This document shows, in pieces, positions 6,801-12,636 of a DNA stretch of 14,390 bases. This DNA is from CAVZRC01 sp052148775 (GTDB lineage: Bacteria; Planctomycetota; Planctomycetia; Isosphaerales; Isosphaeraceae). Below the pieces are notes generated by a model. It was given only the letters and a program-made list of their open reading frames with translations, was not told the DNA's origin and ran no database searches. Position 1 is the first letter of the stretch; the number at the start of each line of letters is the position of its first letter. The position numbers and the translations under genes were made by a program. The stretch lies in assembly GCA_052148775.1 (NCBI GenBank), contig JBKQHM010000710.1, forward strand, positions 1-14,390, written 5' to 3'.

Positions 6801-8898
6801 TGAGGATGGCCGTCGACTGGCCGCTCCCGGAAGTGACGGCGATCGTGAACAGGCTCGACTCGAAGGCGCCGATGTCCACGACGACGCCGACCGTGCGGGG
6901 CAGGCCGCGCTGGTCGGTGGTCACACCGGTCGGGATGAGGGCATTATTGCCCGCGTTGATGGCCGGGCTGCCGGGCAGCAAGGCCATCGTCTGGGTCGGG
7001 CCGCCATAATCGCCCAACTGGGCTAGCAAGGGGTTCAGGGGTTGGGTGGTGGTGCCGGTCAGGTCCGAGCCGACCCAACCGGTACTGCCCTCGGTTTCGC
7101 CGATCAGATTGTTGCCCTGCGAGACGACGGTTCCGAGTGCATCAACGCCGCTCGCGGACACGTCCCGCGCGACGATCGTATCACCCAGGGTCACCGTGCC
7201 GCCGCCATTCCAGAGGCCACCGCCCGAGGAGCCGGCGGAGTTGCCACTGACGGTGACGCTGATCAACGTGGCTGTGCCGCTCGTCGTCGTGTAGAGACCG
7301 CCGCCGTTCTCGGAGGCAGAGTTGCCGCTGATCGTGCAGTTCGTGAGCGCGGTGGAGCCGAAATCGTCGCTGGACAGGCCGCCGCCGGTCACGCTGGTGT
7401 TGCCGCTGACGGTGATGTCGGTGAGCTCTGTTGCGCCGTGGTTGTAAGTGGACAGGCCACCCCCCTGCACGGCGGAGTTCCCGCTGACACTACAGGCATT
7501 CAGACTGGTCGTGCTGTAGTCCGTGTTCACGCCGCCGCCATTGACTCGGGCGTAGTTGCCCCCGACGCTGCAGTAGTAGAGGTTCGCCGTCCCATAGTGA
7601 ACGTTGCTCACGCCGCCGCCGTCGGCGCCGTAGTTTCCGCTGACGGTACTACTGGTCAACTTGATCGTACCCGCGTAATTGAATGCGCCTCCGCCGCTCC
7701 CGGTAGCGGAGTTGCCACTGATCGTGCAGTCTGTGAGGTTGGTCGTGCCGGAAATGTTGGACAGGCCGCCGCCGTTGTATGCGGAGTTGCCGCTGATGAG
7801 GACGCCCGCGAGCGTGGTCGTCCCCCCGTGCGCGTAAAGCCCACCGCCTTGCTCGGCGGAATTGCCGTCGAGAGTGCCGTCGGTGAGGGTGGTCGTCCCG
7901 GTGCTTGCCAGCGCGCCGCCCTTCGTGGCCGAGTCTTCGAAGAAGTTGGAGTTGTTTAGGTAGATCGAGCCTGCATTATTGTACAGGCCGCCGCCGCTCG
8001 CCGAGGCCGTCTCTCCGCTGAACGTGCAATCGGTCAGCGTGGTTGTGCCACCGTTGTTGTACAAGCCTCCGCCGCTAGCCGATGCGACATCCCCGCTGAA
8101 GAAGCAGTCATTCAGCGTGGATGTGCCGAAGAAGCTGGTGAACGCTCCACCTGTATGGGCGGAATTGCCGCTGAAGGCGCAGCTCATCAGGTTGGTCGTA
8201 CCGACGAAGTCGTACAGTCCCCCGCCGCTGACGGCGGAGTTCCCGCTGATGGTACAATCCGTCAAGTTGGACGTGGTTGAGGACCCGACGGAGTTGAACA
8301 CGCCGCCGCCATAGGCTGAGGCGGAGTTGTCGCTGATCGTGCAGTCGGTCAGGTTGGTGGTGCCATAATTGTTGGTGTACAGGCCGCCGCCGTCGACGGC
8401 GGAGTTGCCGCTGATCGTGCAATCGGTCAGGTTGGCCGTGCCGCCGTAGTTGGCCAGGCCGCCACCGGGCCCGCTCACGCTGCCCCCGACGATCGTGAGT
8501 CCCGAGAGTGACGCCGTGACATTCTGTTCGATCTGGAACACCCGACTCAGGCCGGCGCCGCTGATCGTCAAGCCCGCCACGGGGCCGCAGATCGACTCCG
8601 TCCCGTTGATGTTGCTCAGGTCGAGCGGGCTGCCGATGAGGGTTATCGTCAGCGGGTTATTGAATGTCGTGCTGTCGAAGTCGATCGTGCTCGGCCCCGT
8701 GGCCGCGTTCGCCAGGTCGAGCTCGTAGCGCAGCGAGCCGGGACCGCCATCGGCCGTGTTGCACACGGTGAACGTGGCCATCAGTCTGCGGTCTTCCAGG
8801 GCGATCCATGTCGGCAGCAGTCGCCGCCCTCGGCGTCGCCAGCGCGCGATCGTCCCCCGCTCGCCTCTCTGTTGATCTCTCGCTCGGTTGGGACTCAT
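841..8898 (-). CDS. Giant secreted surface protein: beta-helix, Ig-like repeats and sedolisin (S53) protease
   Basis: A 2,685-aa mosaic protein. The start is ATG at 8898, chosen over a GTG at 9036 because AGGAG lies 10 bases upstream and the Arg-rich leader ending ALEDRRLMA follows at once, as in exported planctomycete proteins. Order by residue: leader 1-40; right-handed beta-helix with many CTISGNSA-type turns, about 40-590, closing in a segment ending DIGAFES (about 680); an Ig-like region; five Ig-like repeats, about 786-1331; an SdrD-B-like domain, about 1350-1455; an unassigned domain, about 1456-1596; a Pro/Ser/Thr linker; two diverged Ig-like units; a GFWHNQNGQ domain, about 1840-2020; a sedolisin protease, about 2038-2410; a tail with a hydrophobic stretch at 2640-2660 and basic end. 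Protease residues: E2133 and D2137 (E-x3-D), D2216 in STGDYG, S2325 in GGTSLSAP. Likely an exported or surface-held acid serine-carboxyl protease. Substrate unknown. Confidence 0.88.
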   Translation of the reverse strand: MSPNRARDQQRGERGTIARWRRRGRRLLPTWIALEDRRLMATFTVCNTADGGPGSLRYELDLANAATGPSTIDFDSTTFNNPLTITLIGSPLDLSNINGTESICGPVAGLTISGAGLSRVFQIEQNVTASLSGLTIVGGSVSGPGGGLANYGGTANLTDCTISGNSAVDGGGLYTNNYGTTNLTDCTISDNSASAYGGGVFNSVGSSTTSNLTDCTISGNSAVSGGGLYDFVGTTNLMSCAFSGNSAHTGGAFTSFFGTSTLNDCFFSGDVASASGGGLYNNGGTTTLTDCTFSGETASASGGGLYNNAGSIYLNNSNFFEDSATKGGALASTGTTTLTDGTLDGNSAEQGGGLYAHGGTTTLAGVLISGNSAYNGGGLSNISGTTNLTDCTISGNSATGSGGGAFNYAGTIKLTSSTVSGNYGADGGGVSNVHYGTANLYYCSVGGNYARVNGGGVNTDYSTTSLNACSVSGNSAVQGGGLSTYNHGATELTDITVSGNTSVTGGGLSSDDFGSTALTNCTISGNSASENGGGLYTTTSGTATLISVTVSGNSAGSSGGGLWNGGGTVTLGDTIVARDVSASGVDALGTVVSQGNNLIGETEGSTGWVGSDLTGTTTQPLNPLLAQLGDYGGPTQTMALLPGSPAINAGNNALIPTGVTTDQRGLPRTVGVVVDIGAFESSLFTIAVTSGSGQSTAILTPFPAPLVATVTANNPIEPVAGGQVTFTPPQSGTSAILGGNPATIGATGTASVTATANGVAGGYAVSAGARGITNTVSFNLINQAIPTITTTPSMTSVILGASPVTLKDTAVLANGYHETDTITFTLYRGGTLLDTETVSVSGDGTYTTPSGYTLPTTGTVTGTYQWDASYTGDTYNLPATETNQPTEQVKVSPANPTITTTPSATAVTLGAAPVTLKDTAALAEGYYETGTITFTLYVGSTLLDTETVSVSGNGNYTTPNGYTLPTTGTVTGTYQWDATYGGDGNNSSAVDQANPNEQVAVSPASPSITTTPSPSALTLGTTPATLTDTAVLAGGYYETGTITFALYVGSTLLDTETVPVTGNGSYTTPSGYTLPTTGTVTGTYQWDASYSGDTNNTAVSENNAAAEQTVVSPANPTVTTTPNTTAVTLGISPVTLKDTAVLAGGYYETGTITFTLYLGSTLVDTGTVPVTGNGTYTSPGYTLPTTGAVTGTYQWHTTYSGDANNTTATDQGGSSEQVTVSPANPTLVTTASSAIALGTTAPTLSDSATLSGGYYETGTITFTLKLGSTTVYSTSDAVTGNGTYGASYTLPTTGTVTGTYQWSATYSGDANNNTAHDQGGTAEQTVVSPASPTLTTTATPTSASMGSAPITISGTKYLDPTGNGFTSADTPQGGVTIDLYQPSGSGETLVGTATTGANGTYSFAVNPGTYYVLESVPSGYIQTGGGPNGTAGNTYYTVVATSGHSYSGYNFADFLIPTCTPTNVSYKMTTPNNCSKTVSSLADNTQQGDTATVTFTVPSGMNDQLTLVSYVAPGPTFSDSTAYEQVIYQQASGTFGPGTHTLTVQIPNSYYQIDFVCGSAINQLEPNENGNAYGPDSANLLYHAQDRYISSDNGGCSVASPMPTPSPGPTPSSPSTTSTGTTGSTSTLTDTAVLSGGYHEAGTLTFTLLAPSGTAVDSETVAVAGNGSYTTPSGYNLSSSSATGTYQWVVVYTGDANNNGVTSPAGSEPVSVSVVSSASLTMSTTPGGSVSIGSGTLTDSATLSGGSNPTGTITFYLFAPGVTPNGTDCNNLYSDTLTVNGDGTYTTGSGSNPGGYVPTAPGTYQWVAVYSGNTNNGGVTGPFGSEPETVASSAVAAGQFATIGFWHNQNGQAVINSFNGGPSQKLLGNWLASNFPNLFGASNRYISSALNQYCTSTFAGLTNAQIAAVYQSLWTPNGVSANTYAQAFAVALGIYADTSSLGGNATATQYGFKVTAAGGGPATFNVGSNGAAFGVANNSLVSVLNVPQVLNQNFCPSNGTFYGNNQTQTSAANNVVNGINTAGDITNSVALSPPTGAVAFTPAQIRAAYGISSLSQDGTGQTIAIVDAYDDPSIFQSVDAFDLQFGLTNSGPSLAAQYGPAASFLTVLNQSGQSTPLPATDPSGAGNPNWEVEEALDVEWIHAIAPGAQIILVEASSQSLSDLMAAVSTAAGQPGVSVTSMSWGFPEGQAVFAADEATYDSVFNVPGVTFVASTGDYGAADPEYPAFSPNVVAVGGTSLTLNADNSYNSETGWGYYSNSLGVSIGSGGGFSLYEPEPSYQQGVQSTGSRTTPDVSMVADPATGAWIADTYNLDLSNPFEVVGGTSLSAPAFAGLIALVDQARVTVGEAVLNSSSPTETQQALYSLPQADYNVIANGSNGYTANLGYNLVTGLGTPVANLLVPDLVAYQGPGTTYAGPTVGALQDAMLSGTWEDSGGTPDVFGIFDAITMSSHGLDAGQRPEASSTISTTMSGTPAQGMDVTHGGSTLVTSSVTTLGPAPGLLWQNGPAQAIGEATNSALAVQPSPAPVTITITAVSTGGGKQEVAWFGAQTAAGSPVDSHSENPGGSPATDREGLDGLILSRPRTRFVSDAALDEVADDVCLWSAQRENGRITIPVVPMDRVAGDPAIGDPLPLRHRPSPAAYFAAGLAVLSLSADLLARGTGLVDARKRPFGRVFSRRKSDTPW
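1672..2785 (-). other. Sedolisin (peptidase S53) domain of the giant protein
   Basis: The domain runs from FTPAQIRAAYG to about PDLVAYQG. The Glu/Asp pair sits in EVEEALDVEW, the oxyanion Asp in STGDYG and the nucleophile Ser in GGTSLSAP. Spacing between the three sites (79 and 109 residues) is close to that of characterised sedolisins. The end carries a NLVTGLGTP segment typical of the calcium-binding end of the fold. No N-terminal S53 propeptide is recognisable before it. Confidence 0.85.
4906..6543 (-). repeat. Five tandem 321-330-bp repeats coding Ig-like domains
   Basis: Five units of 107-110 residues follow each other, each with the order LKDTAVLAxGYYETGTITF, then YTLPTTGTVTGTYQW, then a VSPANP-type join. 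The shared motif around GTCGGCAGC recurs at about 6331, 6001, 5671, 5344 and 5023, giving periods of 330, 330, 327 and 321 bases. Long stretches are identical at the DNA level, which suggests recent duplication or gene conversion. The units resemble bacterial Ig-like (Big_3-type) domains used as stalks in surface proteins. Confidence 0.85.
7180..8480 (-). repeat. Short coding repeats of the beta-helix
   Basis: Roughly every 66-90 bases the minus strand codes a turn such as LTDCTISGNSA followed by GGGLY or a similar Gly-rich corner. The pattern is the right-handed parallel beta-helix coil seen in polymorphic outer-membrane and CSLREA-type surface proteins. Units are diverged in length and sequence, unlike the Ig-like repeats further on, so they look older. 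Confidence 0.8.
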
Positions 8899-8908
8899 GG
8901 TTCTCTCG

Positions 8909-8913
8909 CTCCT
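8909..8913 (-). promoter_or_regulatory. Ribosome binding site of the giant surface protein
   Basis: AGGAG on the minus strand lies 10 bases before the ATG at 8898. It decides that start over the GTG at 9036, which would add 46 residues of unlikely composition before the leader. Confidence 0.6.
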
Positions 8914-9797
8914 GGGGTAATCAAAATGCTCTGCCGCGGGACGTCCGTCTCGGGCCCTCATAAGTCCCCGCCGTCGGCTCCCACCCCCGGGCCGATTCCC
9001 GCCAGTACTCGGGCTCTTCGGCATTGCCTTGCTCACGATGGAAGCGCGGGTGGCCGTCGATCCTTGCTGGGCCGTTCGAGTGATCGCAGTTCGCGGTCCC
9101 TGGCGGCGAACCGCCGCAATGGCTCGGGGCGGCCCGTCGTGCTGACCGTCCGCGACCGCGCCGGATTAGATCCTCCGCTTCGGGTCGATCGGCATCGGAT
9201 CCCGAACCGAGTGGGAGCCTGACGTCGCCATCATTCCTAGCATTCACCACGGGAGGCCCATTCCTGGCAATTCAGAGGGAGTGCGCCCGTTCGCGACTCA
9301 GGCGATTGACGTTGATCAAAGTCCCTCCGCCGCTGTCTTTGCGTGCCACCGGAATTGCTCGTATCGTGCCCGGCGATTCGCCGGACCGGGGCCGACCGGG
9401 CAGGTGGACGATTCCGCCAGCGAAACTCCTCGATGAGGATTGCCCACACTCCATGACTAGGACGCAGTCGCGGTTTTGGGGATGAAAGGGTTTTTTTTTT
9501 CACGGAATGGCAATTTCGACATGCGGGAAGACGAGCCCGGATCGTCCCGCGACGAGCCGAACGTCAAAGGTTTCATGGTTCCATGCATGCTAGCATAAGT
9601 TGTACGCGGAGGGTCGGGGTTGCAATCACGCGAGCCTGAACCGGCGGGAACTGGGGGGCGGCCTGGGCGACTTCGTCGTCGCTACGATAGCAAGCAACGA
9701 TTGTGACCTCAGATTGGTTGGTTCCGTGCTATCATCCTCAGCTCGGCTGGCCAGGCCACTCGCTCGGCCGCTTGGTCTAGGGATGGGAGGTGAGGCG
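8914..9797. other. Long intergenic region between divergent genes
   Basis: About 880 bases between the start of the giant minus-strand gene and the plus-strand membrane protein gene. Frames on both strands are Arg/Pro/Ser-rich without family resemblance. Notable small features are a run of ten T at 9491-9500, unusual in this GC-rich DNA, and the palindrome ATGCTAGCAT at 9587-9596. Both divergent promoters should lie here, but I could not place them with confidence. Confidence 0.5.
9786..9793 (+). promoter_or_regulatory. Strong Shine-Dalgarno for the 137-aa membrane protein
   Basis: GGAGGTGA lies with its GGAGG core 7 bases before the ATG at 9798. This selects that ATG over the ATG at 9783, which overlaps the site, and over the TTG at 9600. 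Confidence 0.6.
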
Positions 9798-10211
9798 ATG
9801 CACCTGTTTCGCTGGAGGGTCAAGACGCCCATGATCGTGACCGCGACGCTTTCTGTTGTCATGGCCATCCCCATCGAGATGAGGAAGCGGTCGATGCGGC
9901 GGTTCGTGGCGTTCCACGCCGCAGGAGCCCGTGACCTTCGAGAGGCGATGAGGGTCAGCGAGATGGCTTCGATCGAGTGCGGGCGTCGCGCGGCGCTGAG
10001 CGTCCCATCGGAGACCAACCAGTGGCTCCTCTACGACAATCCTCCCCGGATGCTGACGCCTCAGGAATGGTCCCACTGGTCCCAGGTCTTCCGCAAGAAT
10101 GTGGACCTGTTCCGCATGATGGCCGATCAGCGTGAGGCCACCGAGCAAGGCTATAGGCGTGCGATGAACCGGCCATGGGAATCACCACCGCCCGATGTAT
10201 TCAAGGAGTAA
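9798..10211 (+). CDS. Small single-helix membrane protein, function unknown
   Basis: A 137-aa protein. A basic N-terminus (HLFRWRVK) is followed by one hydrophobic helix at about residues 11-25 and then by EMRKR, so the N-terminus would sit inside and the remainder form a soluble or membrane-peripheral part. The body is rich in Arg, Met and Glu, with Trp-rich QEWSHWSQVFRKN and a tail RRAMNRPWESPPPDVFKE. Small proteins of this design (one helix, then a charged helical part ending in a Tyr/Arg-Pro-Trp segment and a Pro-rich end) are common in Isosphaeraceae as I remember them, without known function. The excellent ribosome binding site supports expression. The helix could be an uncleaved signal anchor. 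No operon partner is seen: the tRNA lies about 650 bases further on. Confidence 0.6.
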   Translation: MHLFRWRVKTPMIVTATLSVVMAIPIEMRKRSMRRFVAFHAAGARDLREAMRVSEMASIECGRRAALSVPSETNQWLLYDNPPRMLTPQEWSHWSQVFRKNVDLFRMMADQREATEQGYRRAMNRPWESPPPDVFKE

Positions 10212-10800
10212 GTCGAAGCCCAATCTCACTCGGCGACGCCCTGACCGAACGAAGGGACGCCATCAGGGCCATACGGCCCATGGAGTGCTCGGATCGATTG
10301 CAAGCGTTGCGCCAGATAGCTCCAAAGAAACCGCGCCATTGACCAGCGAACTTAACAAGCTGGAATTGGGTGGGTGGCTTGGGTTAGAATGGGTTGACCG
10401 ATGGCGAATATCATTGCGGCCATGGCGCAATGGCGGTGGCGGAATCCAGTGGTATTTTCCCGTTACTTCAAACGCTAGCCGGTGCGGCGGGCTCTTGCCG
10501 ATGATATGGAGTGTCGATCTCAGTCAGGAATTGGTTCTCCCGCTCATTTGGTGAAGTCCACCCTCCTCGGGGCCCAAACCGCCGGAAATCCCCTGGAAAA
10601 CGAGAACCGGTGTGCTGGCTGGCGACCCTGTATCATCGAGATTGCGGGAGAGCCCGTTTCGGTCCCTCACTGATGTGATACGCCTACGTTGCGATCGATC
10701 TACACTCCGGAAAGGCACCAGCTCCAGAGTCGCGGATTTGACCTTTTCCGGATCAGGTGTAAGATTAACCTCCGGCGATACCGGGCGGCCACTCCGACTC
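10212..10800. other. Intergenic region before the tRNA, nothing recognised
   Basis: Nearly 600 bases with no supported gene. An imperfect inverted repeat (CCGGAAAGG at 10707-10715 against CCTTTTCCGG at 10742-10751) could form a loose hairpin. Frames on either strand lack family resemblance. Confidence 0.5.
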
Positions 10801-10828
10801 TTGACACGTCGCGGGGAGTCCGCATAAT
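10801..10828 (+). promoter_or_regulatory. Sigma70-type promoter of the tRNA-Asp gene
   Basis: TTGACA at 10801-10806 is a perfect -35 hexamer. CATAAT at 10823-10828 matches five of six -10 bases with a 16-base spacer; TAATAA at 10825-10830 (18-base spacer) is an alternative. Transcription would start near 10835, about 30 bases before the mature tRNA, a usual leader length. Confidence 0.65.
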
Positions 10829-10865
10829 AAGAAATCGCTGACGCACTGACTGTGTTCGCTTGCTC

Positions 10866-10939
10866 GGGGATGTAGCTCAATTGGTTAGAGCACCGGCCTG
10901 TCACGCCGGAGGTTGCGGGTTCGAGCCCCGTCATCCTCG
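10866..10939 (+). tRNA. tRNA-Asp (anticodon GTC)
   Basis: The cloverleaf folds by eye. Acceptor stem GGGGATG (10866-10872) pairs with CATCCTC (10932-10938) with one G-T pair; D stem GCTC/GAGC; anticodon stem CCGGC/GCCGG around loop CTGTCAC with GTC at 10900-10902; five-base variable loop; T stem GCGGG/CCCGT with loop TTCGAGC. The discriminator is G, the identity base for Asp. CCA is not encoded and must be added by nucleotidyltransferase. Standalone gene behind its own promoter. Confidence 0.96.
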
Positions 10940-10970
10940 CTGTATTTCCTTGCTGCTGGATTGGAGATGG

Positions 10971-10987
10971 GCCCCACCGGATGGGGC
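10971..10987 (+). terminator. Possible terminator hairpin after tRNA-Asp
   Basis: GCCCCA and TGGGGC form a 6-bp perfect stem around CCGGA, about 30 bases past the tRNA. The sequence after it (GGGCCTTCG) is not a proper T-run, so termination is only suggested by position and stem strength. Confidence 0.3.
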
Positions 10988-11016
10988 GGGCCTTCGTTCA
11001 ACTCGGCCCACGCCGA

Positions 11017-11022
11017 TACAAT
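11017..11022 (+). promoter_or_regulatory. Possible -10 element before the small acidic protein
   Basis: TACAAT matches five of six consensus -10 bases. A start about 7 bases on would fall at or next to the ATG at 11030, which has no Shine-Dalgarno, so a leaderless message is possible. The upstream -35 region (around 10994-11000) is poor. Confidence 0.25.
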
Positions 11023-11071
11023 CGTCATCATGGAGCGATTTCAGGTCGGTCCGCCATCTTGGACTCACTCC

Positions 11072-11332
11072 ATGACCCTCCCCATCACGATCACGATCAC
11101 CTCGATGGCGGGCGATCACTTCCGTGCCGAGACACCGGGCGGGTCCGTCGAGGCCAGGTCCCTGCGTGAACTGGGTGATCGCTTGAGGGATTTCCTCGCA
11201 AGTCTCGAAGACGAGGCTGCCTCCGACCGAGTCGAGCTAGCCCGACTTTCCCTGTCGGCCACCGATCAGTCCACCTTGCTCGAACTGGCCCGGACGTCCC
11301 CGCCCTCCGACTCCTGGCTCGAAGACGACTGA
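11072..11332 (+). CDS. Small acidic protein, candidate antitoxin of the MazF-like toxin
   Basis: 86 aa from ATG 11072; an in-frame ATG at 11030 would add 14 residues, and neither has a clear ribosome binding site. The N-terminus is a Thr/Ile-rich beta-strand (TLPITITIT) followed by HFRAETPGGSVEA, then a helix with regular Leu and charged residues (LRELGDRLRDFLASLEDE), and an acidic end (SWLEDD). There is no AbrB/MazE, ribbon-helix-helix or Phd signature that I can recognise, so the family is not known to me. The call rests on place: it is immediately upstream of and co-directional with a MazF-type gene (31-base gap), on size, and on acidity, all usual for antitoxins. It could instead be an unrelated small protein. 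The frame is intact although the toxin is broken. Confidence 0.55.
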   Translation: MTLPITITITSMAGDHFRAETPGGSVEARSLRELGDRLRDFLASLEDEAASDRVELARLSLSATDQSTLLELARTSPPSDSWLEDD

Positions 11333-11347
11333 CAGAGGCCGCGGATT

Positions 11348-11354
11348 GGGAGGG
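11348..11354 (+). promoter_or_regulatory. Ribosome binding site of the toxin gene
   Basis: GGGAGGG lies 9 bases before TTG 11364. It favours that start over TTG 11346, which would overlap the site. Confidence 0.4.
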
Positions 11355-11363
11355 CGTTGGGTC

Positions 11364-11734
11364 TTGGTCACTGGGTTCTTCTATGGTCAGATCGTCCGGA
11401 TAAGAGTCGCGCGCCACGGCAAGGAGAAACTCCGGCCGGTCGTCATTGTCACTCCAGATGAAGCGATGGTAGAGGGAGAGCCACTCGTCGGGGTGGCGAT
11501 CACAGGGACGCCCGACCCGCCAACGGGTTACGACGTGCCGTTGCCTTGGCAGGCCCAGGGCGATCGCGGACGGGCCTGGACAAGCCGAATGCCGCCGTCT
11601 GTCGCTGGTTCGTCACCTTTACTGCCGCCGAGGTGATCGATGCCATCGGACACGTCCCGCCCGAGTCTATGCGAAAGATCGAGGAGGCCATCCGGCGCTA
11701 CAGGGTCGATTCAAACAATTCAGAGCGGAGATGA
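11364..11734 (+). pseudogene. MazF/PemK-family toxin, frameshifted
   Basis: MazF/PemK proteins are small endoribonucleases that cut mRNA and are held in check by a partner antitoxin. The first part (from TTG 11364) shows the family opening FFYGQIV, then KLRPVVIVTPDE, then YDVPLPWQAQGD. At about 11565 the matching frame changes: the next frame back reads RTGLDKPNAAVCRWF, the usual second half with its K-x3-AVC-W segment, and ends at a TGA at 11732-11734. Restoring one C after GAT at 11562-11564 rebuilds DPRTGLDK and gives about 123 residues, the normal family length. Left as it is, the first frame runs out of similarity and stops at 11634-11636. This is a one-base deletion in the genome, a sequencing error, or less likely programmed -1 frameshifting, since no slippery heptamer is seen there. 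Confidence 0.75.
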
Positions 11735-11870
11735 CCGCGCGTTCTTGCCGATTTGCGCGCGGGAGACTGGTCGGTGGGTCCTGGAGGAAGATTCCAGTGA
11801 CGAGTCGGCCTGGGCTCGTCGGCTCCGTGCCTGGGCTCGTGCGGAACGGCTCACGCGGCTACCACGTTGA
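11731..11870 (+). pseudogene. Possible tiny ORF overlapping the toxin end, frameshifted
   Basis: An ATG at 11731 overlaps the toxin stop (ATGA), a usual translational-coupling arrangement. Its own frame gives unlikely sequence, but the neighbouring frame from about 11742 to the TGA at 11868-11870 looks protein-like: acidic and Trp-rich (RETGRWVLEEDSSDES, then AWARRLRAWARAERL), with mostly G or C at third positions. Adding one base near 11740 would join the ATG to it and give about 46 residues. A TTG at 11745 could also start it without a frameshift. No family is recognised; it may be nothing. Confidence 0.25.
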
Positions 11871-12056
11871 TCGGATGGATTCGCCTCTCAGTCGCCCGAC
11901 GAGCCCCTCGTTCAAGTTCGCGGTCGTGTGGCCTTGATGGATGGTCCCGAATACCATAATAATTCTCTCTCAGCTATCGGGCGGCGCGCGGGGGCGACGC
12001 AACTCAGATCCGGTGTGGGACCAGAACCCGGCACGACCATCGCTGTCGGCCGGTTC
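11735..12056. other. Intergenic region before the polyamine genes
   Basis: Apart from the tiny frame ending at 11870, no gene is supported. A possible promoter is TTGATG (11934-11939) with CATAAT (11955-11960), spacer 15, or TAATAA (11957-11962), spacer 17, which would give a leader of about 110 bases ahead of the arginine decarboxylase start. An upstream in-frame GTG at 11941 would extend the decarboxylase by 45 residues of unlikely composition; I reject it. Confidence 0.35.
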
Positions 12057-12064
12057 AGGAGGTG
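12057..12064 (+). promoter_or_regulatory. Shine-Dalgarno of the arginine decarboxylase
   Basis: AGGAGGTG is a near-perfect anti-16S match, 11 bases before ATG 12076. The spacing is slightly long but it is the only good site and supports the short start. Confidence 0.5.
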
Positions 12065-12075
12065 TCAGGCCCAAG

Positions 12076-12621
12076 ATGTACGTACCCACCAAACTGTTCT
12101 TCACCAAGGGTGTCGGGACCCATCGCGAGAAACTGACGAGCTTCGAACTGGCCCTGCGCGACGCCCGGATCGCCTGTTACAACCTCGTTCGCGTCTCGAG
12201 CATCTTCCCGCCCAACTGCAAGGAAATCTCGATCGATGAGGGCCTGAAGCAACTTCAGCCTGGCCAGATCGTCCATGTCGTCATGAGCGAGAGTGCGACG
12301 GCCGAGCCGAATCGGCTGGTGGCCGCGAGCGTCGGTGTCGCCATCCCAAGAGATCGGAGTCTGTTCGGCTACCTGTCCGAGCACCATGCCTACGGACAGA
12401 CGGCCAAGACGGCCGCGGATTATGCGGAAGACCTCGCCGCCGAGATGCTCGCGACCGTCCTGGGAGTCGAGTTCAACCCCGACAGCTCGTGGGACGAGAA
12501 GCGCGAGATCTGGAAGATCGCCGACGTCTTCTACAAGACCAAGGAAGTCACCCAGACCGCCGTCGGTCACAAGGACGGGCTGTGGACCACGGTCGTGGCC
12601 GCCGCCATCCTCCTGCCGTGA
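12076..12621 (+). CDS. pdaD: Pyruvoyl-dependent arginine decarboxylase
   Basis: 181 aa, normal length for the family. The enzyme decarboxylates L-arginine to agmatine, the first step of arginine-based polyamine synthesis, in the cytoplasm. It uses a pyruvoyl group made by self-cleavage rather than pyridoxal phosphate. The N-terminus PTKLFFTKGVGTHREKL is typical. The cleavage site is in LVRVSSIFPPNCKEI: cutting between S41 and S42 leaves a 41-residue beta chain and turns S42 into the pyruvoyl group of the alpha chain. E102 in LSEHHAYGQT corresponds to the glutamate proposed as proton donor in the archaeal enzyme. The start at ATG 12076 is chosen over GTG 11941 by the ribosome binding site and by where similarity begins. 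The deoxyhypusine synthase-like gene follows after 29 bases on the same strand, so an operon for polyamines is likely. An agmatinase or equivalent is not in the window. Confidence 0.93.
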   Translation: MYVPTKLFFTKGVGTHREKLTSFELALRDARIACYNLVRVSSIFPPNCKEISIDEGLKQLQPGQIVHVVMSESATAEPNRLVAASVGVAIPRDRSLFGYLSEHHAYGQTAKTAADYAEDLAAEMLATVLGVEFNPDSSWDEKREIWKIADVFYKTKEVTQTAVGHKDGLWTTVVAAAILLP

Positions 12622-12636
12622 CCGCGTCCAACGATC

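Noticed and set aside
3982..7026. 1,014-codon open frame on the plus strand, and a 603-codon one at 1819-3630
   Set aside because: Both lie fully opposite the giant protein. Their Arg/Gly/Val-rich composition follows from the codon bias and repeats of the minus-strand gene, and no domain is recognisable.
9491..9500. Run of ten T as a possible intrinsic terminator
   Set aside because: No stable stem lies directly before it on the plus strand, nor on the minus strand for the run of A, and no gene ends nearby.
9237..9503. Minus-strand frame beginning MKKKTLSSPKPR
   Set aside because: The Lys start comes from the homopolymer run; the remainder is Arg/Ser-rich with no recognisable fold or ribosome binding site.
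10524..10934. Minus-strand frame beginning TGLEPATSGVTGRCSNQLSY
   Set aside because: This is the well-known false protein read from the antisense of tRNA genes; it starts over the tRNA-Asp and continues into non-coding sequence.
10860..11075. Plus-strand frame beginning GDVAQLVRAPACHAGGCG
   Set aside because: A known false translation of the sense strand of a tRNA gene; it lies directly on tRNA-Asp.
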